From an uncultured Ruminococcus sp. (GTDB lineage Bacteria > Bacillota > Clostridia > Lachnospirales > Lachnospiraceae), in assembly GCA_900555215.1 (NCBI GenBank), contig USKR01000063.1:1-7168 (forward strand): a stretch of DNA of 7,168 nucleotides. The letters run 5' to 3'. A program made the position numbers and the translations under genes. The notes under the pieces were generated by a model. The model was not told the DNA's origin, did no database searches, and saw only the letters and a list, made by a program, of their open reading frames with translations. Numbering within the stretch: the first letter of the stretch is position 1; each line of letters starts with the position of its first letter. This document shows positions 1 to 4,938 of this stretch, piece after piece.

Positions 1-813
1 CGGATCCGTTTCTGCGGAGTCAGCGATGATTATCTTGTCTATGACAACTCCCCCGAGGCAAGGCTTGGCATCTATTATTACGAAAACGGCGCGTATCCGA
101 GAAAACCCGGCGTTGTCTATGACAGACGCCACTCTACGATCAATACTATATCCGTAGATGATTTTGACGGATCTCTCTTCTCTTCCACCCGCTGTTTCCA
201 CACAAGCGGTATCACCCTCGCCCTGAGCGAACAGTGCCGCAGCACTGCAATAGAAATGATCCGCCGTTTCAAAGACGCAGGCGCACTGATCTCCTTTGAC
301 GTAAACTTCCGCGGCAATCTGTGGACAGGCGACGAGGCACGGGAATGCATAGAGCAGATCCTGCCTTATGTTGATATTTTCTTCTGTTCTGAGGAGACAG
401 CAAGGCTTACCTTTCTTAAAACAGGAGATGCGAAAGAGATCATGAAGAGCTTTACAAAAGACTATCCGATCTCTATTGTTGCTTCCACACAGCGCATCGT
501 CCACAGCCCGAAGGTACATACTTTCGGTTCCATCATCTATGACGCGCGCAGCGACAAATACTATGAGGAAGAACCATACCACAATATAGAAGTCGTGGAC
601 CGTATCGGGAGCGGAGACGCCTATGTATCCGGCGTTCTGTACGGGCTGCTCTCCGACTACGAAAACTGTCAGAGAGCTCTGGAGATCGGCAACGCAACAA
701 GCGCAGTGAAAAACACAATACCGGGAGACCTGCCGTCATCAGATCTGAATGAGATTGAAAACGTGATCCGGGGGCATAAAGCAGTGGGACCGCAGCTGGA
801 GATGAACCGGTAG
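1..813 (+). CDS. kdgK: PfkB-family sugar kinase, probable 2-keto-3-deoxygluconate kinase (5' end missing)
   Basis: This would phosphorylate KDG with ATP in the cytoplasm to give KDPG, the step after altronate dehydratase. The frame is open from base 1 and ends with TAG at 811-813, giving 270 visible residues. PfkB-type KDG kinases are usually about 340 residues, so some 65-75 N-terminal residues, including the start and first sugar-binding segment, lie upstream. Visible landmarks (numbered from the first codon) are SFDVNFRGNLW at about 98-108, which matches the substrate-side FD.N.R..LW motif of KDG kinases, and DRIGSGDAYVSG at about 200-211, the second PfkB signature. In that signature GSGD forms the anion hole and Asp206 is the expected catalytic base. 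The gene converges on the broken hydrolase gene. Family membership is secure. KDG as substrate is inferred from the FDVNFR motif and from uxaA, uxaB and uxaC nearby; fructokinase or another ribokinase-like specificity is possible. Confidence 0.85.
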   Translation, partial: RIRFCGVSDDYLVYDNSPEARLGIYYYENGAYPRKPGVVYDRRHSTINTISVDDFDGSLFSSTRCFHTSGITLALSEQCRSTAIEMIRRFKDAGALISFDVNFRGNLWTGDEARECIEQILPYVDIFFCSEETARLTFLKTGDAKEIMKSFTKDYPISIVASTQRIVHSPKVHTFGSIIYDARSDKYYEEEPYHNIEVVDRIGSGDAYVSGVLYGLLSDYENCQRALEIGNATSAVKNTIPGDLPSSDLNEIENVIRGHKAVGPQLEMNR

Positions 814-995
814 TAAAATCTGGATTTGCCGGGGAGCCGCGATAGAGTAAATCGTCCGAAAACACCGGAGCGGAGGTATCGAAGACGTATTCTGCGCGGG
901 GGGTGTGGGTGGCTTCGGCTCCGAGGCTCCATGGCAACAAAAACTACGAAATCCGGGACTATGCTAAAAGCAGAAATTGGCAGGGGGCAACTGCT
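814..995. other. Unassigned GC-rich segment between kinase gene and broken hydrolase gene
   Basis: These 182 bases separate the kinase stop codon from the point where the minus-strand hydrolase stops resembling its family. By hand count, 841-930 is about 60% G+C, visibly richer than the neighbouring genes. Short frames are open on both strands, but none has a convincing ribosome binding site or a family I recognise. One plus-strand frame (about 846-1010) reads like plausible protein without a good start. One minus-strand frame starting with TTG at 940 runs into the antisense of the kinase gene. No transposase, clear terminal inverted repeats or terminator was found. It may be a copy of an intergenic repeat, the scar of an insertion or deletion, or an assembly junction; I cannot decide among these from the window. 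Confidence 0.4.
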
Positions 996-1463
996 CTCAT
1001 TGAGGCGCACGCCCTGACGGTCGCCGTTGGCGCTGGTCACATGCTGGAAACCGCCTTCCTTTGTCCTCGGAATGCAGTTCATCAGCCAGTCCGCCCAGTC
1101 AAGGCAGAGTTTCTCAAACTTCTCGTCATGGTAATACTCATTGAGTTCCGCTAACGTGAGCAGCGGGGTCGTTGTATTGATATTCCTTGACGGAAGGCCC
1201 ATTTCCATATTTTCTACAAACCAGTCATGCAGGAATTCTTTGTACTTTTCATTTTTGTCATACTGCATGATCTTCAGCAGTCCATACAGACCCACTCCCT
1301 GCGGCCAGTCCCACTCTTTGATGCCGAAGTCCCTGGCGAAAAAGCCGATTGCCTCTCCGCCTGATTCTTCCAGTTCTTTTGCATTGTCCGGACCGCCCAG
1401 GTTTAACAGCTTATCTACTACAAGATCTAATTTTTTTCTCAGCTCAGACTCTTTGATATTCAT
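996..1463 (-). pseudogene. Truncated GH88/GH105-type unsaturated uronyl (rhamnogalacturonyl) hydrolase
   Basis: Enzymes of this family remove the unsaturated uronic acid left at the non-reducing end of oligosaccharides by polysaccharide lyases. The product rearranges and is converted to KDG. The 5' end looks intact: ATG at 1461-1463 is preceded by AGGAGGAG about 9 bases upstream and by a promoter. Residues 1-156 read as family sequence, with WDWPQGVGLYGL at 51-62, NINTTTPLLTLAELNEYY at 94-111 and a GGFQHVTSANGDRQGVRLNE segment at 137-156. Family members then continue with a Trp-Asp-rich segment holding a catalytic Asp and about 200 more residues of the (alpha/alpha)6 barrel. Here the frame instead runs into low-complexity Arg/Ser/Pro-rich sequence and overlaps the antisense of the kinase gene down to 669. 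About 156 of the usual 350-380 residues remain, so the product should be inactive. Family assignment is fairly sure; exact substrate is not. Confidence 0.75.
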
Positions 1464-1490
1464 CTGCTCTCTCCTCCTTCTGTTATCCGC

Positions 1491-1519
1491 ATTATAGCAG
1501 ATAAAATTCTGCCGCGGAA
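1491..1519 (-). promoter_or_regulatory. Extended -10 promoter of the truncated hydrolase gene
   Basis: On the minus strand TGCTATAAT (hexamer at 1491-1496, TGC at 1497-1499) is a perfect -10 with an extended -10 TGN. The hexamer 17 bp upstream (1514-1519, TTCCGC) is a poor -35, which the extended -10 could compensate for. The -35 region lies inside an imperfect palindrome at 1506-1525 with arms ATTCTG and CAGAAT separated by 8 bases, so an activator or repressor may bind there. This palindrome is unlike the TGTAAG..CTTACA sites elsewhere in the window. Confidence 0.55.
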
Positions 1520-1539
1520 CAGAATTACCCGAACACCGG

Positions 1540-1565
1540 TCTGAAAAAAAACGACTTTTTTCAGA
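1540..1565 (-). terminator. A/T-rich hairpin downstream of uxaC, possible terminator
   Basis: Arms TCTGAAAAAA (1540-1549) and TTTTTTCAGA (1556-1565) pair perfectly over 10 bp around a 6-base loop. The hairpin lies 57 bases past the uxaC stop codon and before the promoter of the next minus-strand gene, a sensible place to end uxaC transcription. The stem is mostly A:T, and the U-rich run sits in the 3' arm rather than after it, so it is an atypical terminator. It could instead only slow polymerase or stabilise the 3' end. Confidence 0.4.
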
Positions 1566-1621
1566 ACATCCTGCTTGAAATACCCGACATCTGAAATATC
1601 TTTGATTTACTCTGCCTGTAT

Positions 1622-3037
1622 CTATACAGTCTCCAGATCAAATCCAAAGTATCTCACAGCATTATTGCAGGAGATATCCTTCACGATCTTGCCGAGCACG
1701 TCCATATCTTTCGGATACTCGCCGTTCTCCACCCATTCTCCTATCAGATCGCAGAGGATCCTGCGGAAATACTCATGCCTTGTATAGGAAAGAAAACTCC
1801 TGGAATCTGTCAGCATACCCACAAAATTACCCAGACACCCAAGGTTTGCAAGAGATGTCATCTGTTTCCTCATACCGGTCTTGTGATCATTGAACCACCA
1901 CGCAGATCCCTGCTGGATCTTCGCCGCTGCAGATGAGTCCTGGAAACATCCGAGGATCGTTCCGATGGCTTCATCATCATTAGGATTCAGACTGTAAATA
2001 ATCGTCTTCGGAAGTTCTCCTGTTTCATTTAATGCATTAAGGAAATCCGCCATCTGTCCGGACGGCGCGTAATTATTAATGCAGTCATACCCGGTGTCCG
2101 GTCCTAATTTTCCATACATGGAGCTGTTGTTGTCGCGCTTGCATCCATAATGGAGCTGCATCGCCCAGCCGAGGCGGCTGTACTCTCTGCCCGCGAAAAG
2201 CATGAACGCTGTCTTATATTTCAGTTCCTCTTCCTTCGTGACACTCTCACCTGTCAGGCGTTTTTTCACAATCTGTTCCACTTCCTCATCGGAAGAAGGC
2301 ACATACATAACATACTCCAGGGCGTGGTCAGAAGCACGGCATCCCATCTCAGCAAAAAAAGCCATCCTCTTTTTCAGCGCCTCTTTGAGATCAGCAAACG
2401 TGCGGATCTCCATCCCTGCCGCTTTTCCCAGCTTTTTAAGATAGTCTGCAAAATCCGGCTTTTCTATGTTCATCGCCTTGTCCGGACGCCATGCGGGGAG
2501 CACCTGTACATCAAAGCTGTCATCCTCTCTGATGACCTTATGCCACTCCAGAGAATCTGCCGGATCATCTGTAGTACACACAAGTGTAACGCCGGACTGA
2601 CGGATGATATTGCGTACGCTCATGGAATCCTCCGCAAGTTTCGAATTACACAGGTTCCACACTTCCTCCGCGGTCTCTCCGTTCAGGACGCCGTGATATC
2701 CGAAATATCTCTGAAGCTCCAGATGGCTCCAGTGGTACAGAGGGTTTCCGATCCCCCGTTCCAGTGTCTCCGCCCACTTCTGGAATTTCTCCCTGTCCGC
2801 GGCATCTCCGGTAATATATTTCTCCTCCACGCCGTTGGAGCGCATAAGGCGCCATTTGTAGTGATCTCCTCCCAGCCACACCTGGGTAATATTGTCAAAC
2901 TTCCGGTCCTGCGCGATCTCCTTTGGATCGATGTGGCAATGATAATCAAGAACCGGAGCCTTTTCAGCATATCCGTGGAACAGCTCTTTTGCAGTATCTG
3001 TGCTGAGCAGGAAGTCCTTGTCCATAAATTGTTTCAT
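1622..3037 (-). CDS. uxaC: Uronate isomerase (glucuronate/galacturonate isomerase)
   Basis: It isomerises D-galacturonate to D-tagaturonate and D-glucuronate to D-fructuronate, the cytoplasmic entry step of the isomerase pathway. The product is 471 residues, close to the roughly 470 usual for UxaC, a divergent member of the amidohydrolase superfamily. Landmarks are LDYHCHIDPKEI at 30-41, with His33 and His35 as the expected metal ligands; WLGGDHYKWRLMRSNGV at 54-70; NPLYHWSHLELQRYFGY at 98-114; and GMLTDSRSFLSYTRHEYFRR at about 407-426, a strong UxaC hallmark. I chose the ATG at 3035-3037 because AAAGGAG lies about 10 bases upstream; an in-frame ATG at 3065-3067 has a poorer site and would add ten atypical residues. 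The gene has its own promoter with two operators and is probably repressed by the adjacent LacI-family protein. It is transcribed away from uxaA-uxaB rather than sharing their operon. Confidence 0.96.
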   Translation of the reverse strand: MKQFMDKDFLLSTDTAKELFHGYAEKAPVLDYHCHIDPKEIAQDRKFDNITQVWLGGDHYKWRLMRSNGVEEKYITGDAADREKFQKWAETLERGIGNPLYHWSHLELQRYFGYHGVLNGETAEEVWNLCNSKLAEDSMSVRNIIRQSGVTLVCTTDDPADSLEWHKVIREDDSFDVQVLPAWRPDKAMNIEKPDFADYLKKLGKAAGMEIRTFADLKEALKKRMAFFAEMGCRASDHALEYVMYVPSSDEEVEQIVKKRLTGESVTKEEELKYKTAFMLFAGREYSRLGWAMQLHYGCKRDNNSSMYGKLGPDTGYDCINNYAPSGQMADFLNALNETGELPKTIIYSLNPNDDEAIGTILGCFQDSSAAAKIQQGSAWWFNDHKTGMRKQMTSLANLGCLGNFVGMLTDSRSFLSYTRHEYFRRILCDLIGEWVENGEYPKDMDVLGKIVKDISCNNAVRYFGFDLETV

Positions 3038-3118
3038 AATGATTCTTCTCCTTTCGATGGGATACATCCCCCTTCACGGGCAGACCGCCCGAGGAGGATA
3101 TAACAGCGCTCAATAGAC

Positions 3119-3132
3119 TGTAAGCCCTTACA
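3119..3132. promoter_or_regulatory. Operator A of uxaC (TGTAAG..CTTACA palindrome)
   Basis: The plus strand reads TGTAAGCCCTTACA, with perfect 6-bp arms around a CC centre. It begins 6 bases downstream of the uxaC -10 and therefore covers the predicted transcription start. The form is that of a LacI-family or cre-like operator, but the centre is not the usual CG. Confidence 0.8.
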
Positions 3133-3137
3133 TTCAT

Positions 3138-3166
3138 AGTGTAAGAGCTTACACATTAAAAGTCAA
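3138..3166 (-). promoter_or_regulatory. Promoter of uxaC
   Basis: On the minus strand the -35 is TTGACT (3161-3166) and the -10 is TACACT (3138-3143), separated by exactly 17 bp. The predicted start is near 3131, leaving a leader of about 95 bases that contains a small CGGGC/GCCCG hairpin (3077-3091). Operator B covers the spacer and -10 and operator A the start site, so repression by blocking polymerase is the expected mode. Confidence 0.7.
3140..3153. promoter_or_regulatory. Operator B of uxaC (TGTAAG..CTTACA palindrome)
   Basis: The plus strand reads TGTAAGAGCTTACA, with perfect 6-bp arms around an AG centre. It overlaps four bases of the -10 and part of the spacer of the uxaC promoter. 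It lies 21 bp centre to centre from operator A, two helical turns, so two repressor dimers would sit on the same face of the DNA. Confidence 0.82.
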
Positions 3167-3191
3167 TATATTTTTCAGCTGATTTCAACAC

Positions 3192-3575
3192 TCAAACCAT
3201 GATTTCAATCTGATTTTTTTCAAAATCTACAATACAGCTTTCATAATATCCGTCGCCCGTTGTACGCGGACCGCTTATGACTTCAAAGCCGTCCGCCCTC
3301 AGCTGCTCTGTAAGCTCATCCACCTTTTCTTTGCTCCCCACAGAAAAAGCGATATGGACAAATCCCGTTCTGACGAGGCTTTTTTCCTCATCATCCATAT
3401 TTGGCTTATTCATAATTTCCAGCCGGGCGCCGTCACTGAATGAAAGAAAACAGGAGCGGAAATCTGTTTTTTTGTTGTGATAGTCATCCCCCGGAACCGC
3501 GCCGAAATATCTGCAAAAAAATCCCTTTGCCCTCTCCAGGTCATTTACATACATTGCGATGTGTTCAATCCTCAT
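3192..3575 (-). CDS. VOC (glyoxalase/bleomycin-resistance fold) family protein
   Basis: A 127-residue cytoplasmic protein with two beta-alpha-beta-beta-beta modules typical of the vicinal oxygen chelate superfamily. The N-terminal module starts [20 protein letters not shown] and the second starts [18 protein letters not shown]. The four positions that usually bind the metal are filled: His5, Glu53 (in RLEIM), His74 and Glu124 (in QIEIMV). It may therefore be a metal-dependent isomerase, lyase or dioxygenase-like enzyme. The ATG at 3573-3575 is chosen because AGGAG lies 5 bases upstream and the family sequence begins there; an in-frame ATG at 3633-3635 would overlap the end of the regulator gene. 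It follows the LacI-family gene by 23 bases in the same direction, so the two are probably co-transcribed. I see no clear terminator before the uxaC promoter. The substrate is unknown; a role in uronate metabolism is suggested only by position. Confidence 0.85.
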   Translation of the reverse strand: MRIEHIAMYVNDLERAKGFFCRYFGAVPGDDYHNKKTDFRSCFLSFSDGARLEIMNKPNMDDEEKSLVRTGFVHIAFSVGSKEKVDELTEQLRADGFEVISGPRTTGDGYYESCIVDFEKNQIEIMV

Positions 3576-3598
3576 AACAGCTCCTTTCCGCGCATCAG

Positions 3599-4603
3599 CT
3601 AAAAATCCGTTGTGCAGCGCTTCACAAGCATGCACTCCACAGGCACTTCCGCCGGCACATTTTCTCCCTGTAAAAGCTTCATGATATTATCTATAGTTAT
3701 ATTGCACAGTTTCTCTGATGTGTTGTCAATGGTCGTCAGCTCCGGCTCGCAGCACACGGAATATTCGGAATTATTATATCCGATCACGCTGACTTCTTCC
3801 GGGATCTTCAGTCCCTTCGCATTTGCGCATTTCACGGCACCTACCGCAAGCGCGTCGTCTGTGGCGAGGACGCTGTCATAATCCAGCGTGCGTCTTGCAA
3901 GAAGGATATCCCTGACCAGGTGGATCCTGTTCTCTGTAAGAAGCTTTAATTCTCCGAGCACGGGCAGGCCGTTTTCCCGGAGCGCCCGCTCATATCCTTC
4001 CATCTTCTGTGATACGCTGTATGAACGCGAATCCGTCAGAAAGAGAATCCTCTTCCTCCCTGAGCGGATCAGCCGGGACACCGCATCATAGGCAGCTTCC
4101 TCATCCCGGTTGTATACAGAATAAATATTTTCCCCTCTGATCTTTCCATTGATCAGAAAGACAGGGATCTTCTCCGCCGCCCTGCGAATATATTCTACGG
4201 ATGAAGTGTCATCGTCCCCATAGCCGGTATAGGTAGAACCCACCAGAATAAGGGCATCGATTCGTTTCTTCATGATCAGGTCCACAGCCTCTTCCTTCTT
4301 CTGCTGTTCATGACCGCTGCAATAAAGGATACAATCATACCCGTATTCTTTCAGTCTGCGCTCAAGGAAAGAAACAGCCCTCGCCATATAGGCGTCCGCC
4401 ACGTCAGGACAGATAATCCCGATAATCTGCATGGAATCAAGCCCCAGTCCCCTCGCAAACACATTCGGCGTATAATTGTTTTCCTCCATGACAGAGAGTA
4501 CTTTCTGCCGGGTCTTTTCACTCACCCGCGGGCTTCCGTTCACGACCCGTGACACTGTGGCGATCGATACTCCCGCCAGTTTCGCTATATCATAAATATT
4601 CAT
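3599..4603 (-). CDS. LacI-family transcriptional repressor, probable uronate regulator
   Basis: A 334-residue regulator. Residues 3-23 ([20 protein letters not shown]) are the LacI helix-turn-helix, followed by [12 protein letters not shown] and a hinge helix near 48-56 (VFARGLGLD). A type-1 periplasmic-binding-protein-like effector domain covers about 60-334, including [14 protein letters not shown] at 247-260 and [10 protein letters not shown] at 271-280. The recognition helix (ATVSRVVNG) and ARGL hinge match what I recall of CcpA, in keeping with the cre-like TGTAAG..CTTACA palindromes at the uxaC and uxaA promoters. Start ATG 4601-4603 has GAGGAG with AGGAG 8 bases upstream. The gene is divergent from uxaA-uxaB and upstream of the VOC gene and uxaC, so it most likely represses all of them until a uronate or an intermediate such as tagaturonate binds. 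Effector and target assignment are inference; it is analogous to, but not shown to be orthologous with, Bacillus ExuR. Confidence 0.92.
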   Translation of the reverse strand: MNIYDIAKLAGVSIATVSRVVNGSPRVSEKTRQKVLSVMEENNYTPNVFARGLGLDSMQIIGIICPDVADAYMARAVSFLERRLKEYGYDCILYCSGHEQQKKEEAVDLIMKKRIDALILVGSTYTGYGDDDTSSVEYIRRAAEKIPVFLINGKIRGENIYSVYNRDEEAAYDAVSRLIRSGRKRILFLTDSRSYSVSQKMEGYERALRENGLPVLGELKLLTENRIHLVRDILLARRTLDYDSVLATDDALAVGAVKCANAKGLKIPEEVSVIGYNNSEYSVCCEPELTTIDNTSEKLCNITIDNIMKLLQGENVPAEVPVECMLVKRCTTDF

Positions 4604-4637
4604 ATCCTGGTCTCCTCGCGTTATAAGCTCTGCATTT

Positions 4638-4651
4638 AGTAACCGCTTACA
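4638..4651. promoter_or_regulatory. Degenerate operator / cre-like site in the regulator's leader
   Basis: The minus strand reads TGTAAGCGGTTACT: one arm is perfect and the other has two mismatches to TGTAAG..CTTACA. Unlike the other three sites it has a central CG and fits the CcpA cre consensus (TGWAANCGNTNWCA) with one mismatch. It lies about 55-65 bases inside the predicted transcript of the LacI-family gene, where a bound protein would act as a roadblock. Autoregulation or catabolite repression by CcpA are both possible. Confidence 0.55.
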
Positions 4652-4654
4652 TTT

Positions 4655-4713
4655 ATGTACATGATGTCGGGGGCAAAATCCACCAACTGCAATGCCTGAG
4701 GCATCATGTACAT
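4655..4713. repeat. 12-bp perfect inverted repeat in the regulator promoter
   Basis: ATGTACATGATG (4655-4666) and CATCATGTACAT (4702-4713) are exact inverted copies 35 bases apart. Each arm contains the self-palindrome ATGTACAT, and these two octamers are 51 bp apart centre to centre, close to five helical turns. A further palindrome, ATGCCTGAGGCAT (4692-4704), overlaps the right arm. The right arm touches the -10 of the LacI-family promoter. The predicted transcript starts inside the right arm, so a full hairpin would not form in that mRNA; a paired DNA binding site is more likely than an RNA structure. The binding factor is unknown. Confidence 0.75.
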
Positions 4714-4740
4714 TATAAAGAAATATTCTTTCGGAATCAA
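4712..4740 (-). promoter_or_regulatory. Promoter of the LacI-family regulator (and VOC gene)
   Basis: On the minus strand the -35 is TTGATT (4735-4740) and the -10 is TATAAT (4712-4717) with a 17-bp spacer. The predicted start is near 4705, giving a leader of about 100 bases. The spacer contains an A/T palindrome, AAAGAA-ATA-TTCTTT (4717-4731), which may be chance. Confidence 0.7.
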
Positions 4741-4858
4741 CCGTTCTTACAGTCTATGCTTTTCTCCTTGATCCGATCGAGACTCCCCGGCATAATGATA
4801 CCAACGCATGCCATCTTCACTGAGACGAAAATATTTTCCGCAAAATCAATTCTTCCTC

Positions 4859-4887
4859 TTGACTCTTCCCCTAAAATGAAGTACCTT
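4859..4887 (+). promoter_or_regulatory. Probable promoter of uxaA-uxaB
   Basis: TTGACT at 4859-4864 is identical to the uxaC -35. The hexamer 17 bp downstream, TACCTT (4882-4887), is a weak -10 (three of six). The operator then begins 3 bases further on, covering the predicted start near 4894, much as operator A does at uxaC. An alternative -10 is TAAAAT (4872-4877), but its -35 would be poor. The -35 and operator are the firm parts. From 4741 to 4858 I see nothing assignable. Confidence 0.5.
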
Positions 4888-4890
4888 TTA

Positions 4891-4904
4891 TGTAAGCACT
4901 TACA
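4891..4904. promoter_or_regulatory. Operator of uxaA-uxaB (TGTAAG..CTTACA palindrome)
   Basis: The plus strand reads TGTAAGCACTTACA, with perfect 6-bp arms around a CA centre, 34 bases before the uxaA start codon. It is the same palindrome as the two uxaC operators, which ties the divergently placed genes into one regulon. It lies just downstream of the probable -10, so a bound repressor would block initiation. Confidence 0.8.
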
Positions 4905-4938
4905 CAGCCGTCTGTGCGGCGGCAGAATGGAGAGTAAA

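Noticed and set aside
533..940. Minus-strand frame starting with TTG at 940
   Set aside because: No ribosome binding site was seen, and over half of it is antisense to the kinase gene.
669..995. Continuation of the hydrolase frame past residue 156 as a genuine novel C-terminal domain
   Set aside because: The added residues are Arg/Ser/Pro-rich without family features, and much of the frame is antisense to the 3' end of the kinase gene, which points to chance read-through after a break.
2150..3103. Long open frame (317 codons) on the plus strand opposite uxaC
   Set aside because: It is entirely antisense to a well-supported uxaC, has no family resemblance and extends into the uxaC leader; long antisense frames are common opposite conserved genes.
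3576..3635. Earlier ATG (3633-3635) as start of the VOC gene
   Set aside because: It would add 20 atypical residues overlapping the end of the regulator gene; the ATG at 3573-3575 has AGGAG 5 bases upstream and matches the family start.
4655..4713. The inverted repeat as an intrinsic terminator or riboswitch for the regulator transcript
   Set aside because: The predicted transcript starts within the right arm, so the stem cannot form fully, and no U-tract follows the left arm in that direction.
4756..4938. In-frame N-terminal extension of uxaA by 61 residues from ATG 4756
   Set aside because: It would translate across the probable promoter and operator, lacks a ribosome binding site and has no resemblance to UxaA. 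The family begins at the 4939 start, which has GGAG upstream.
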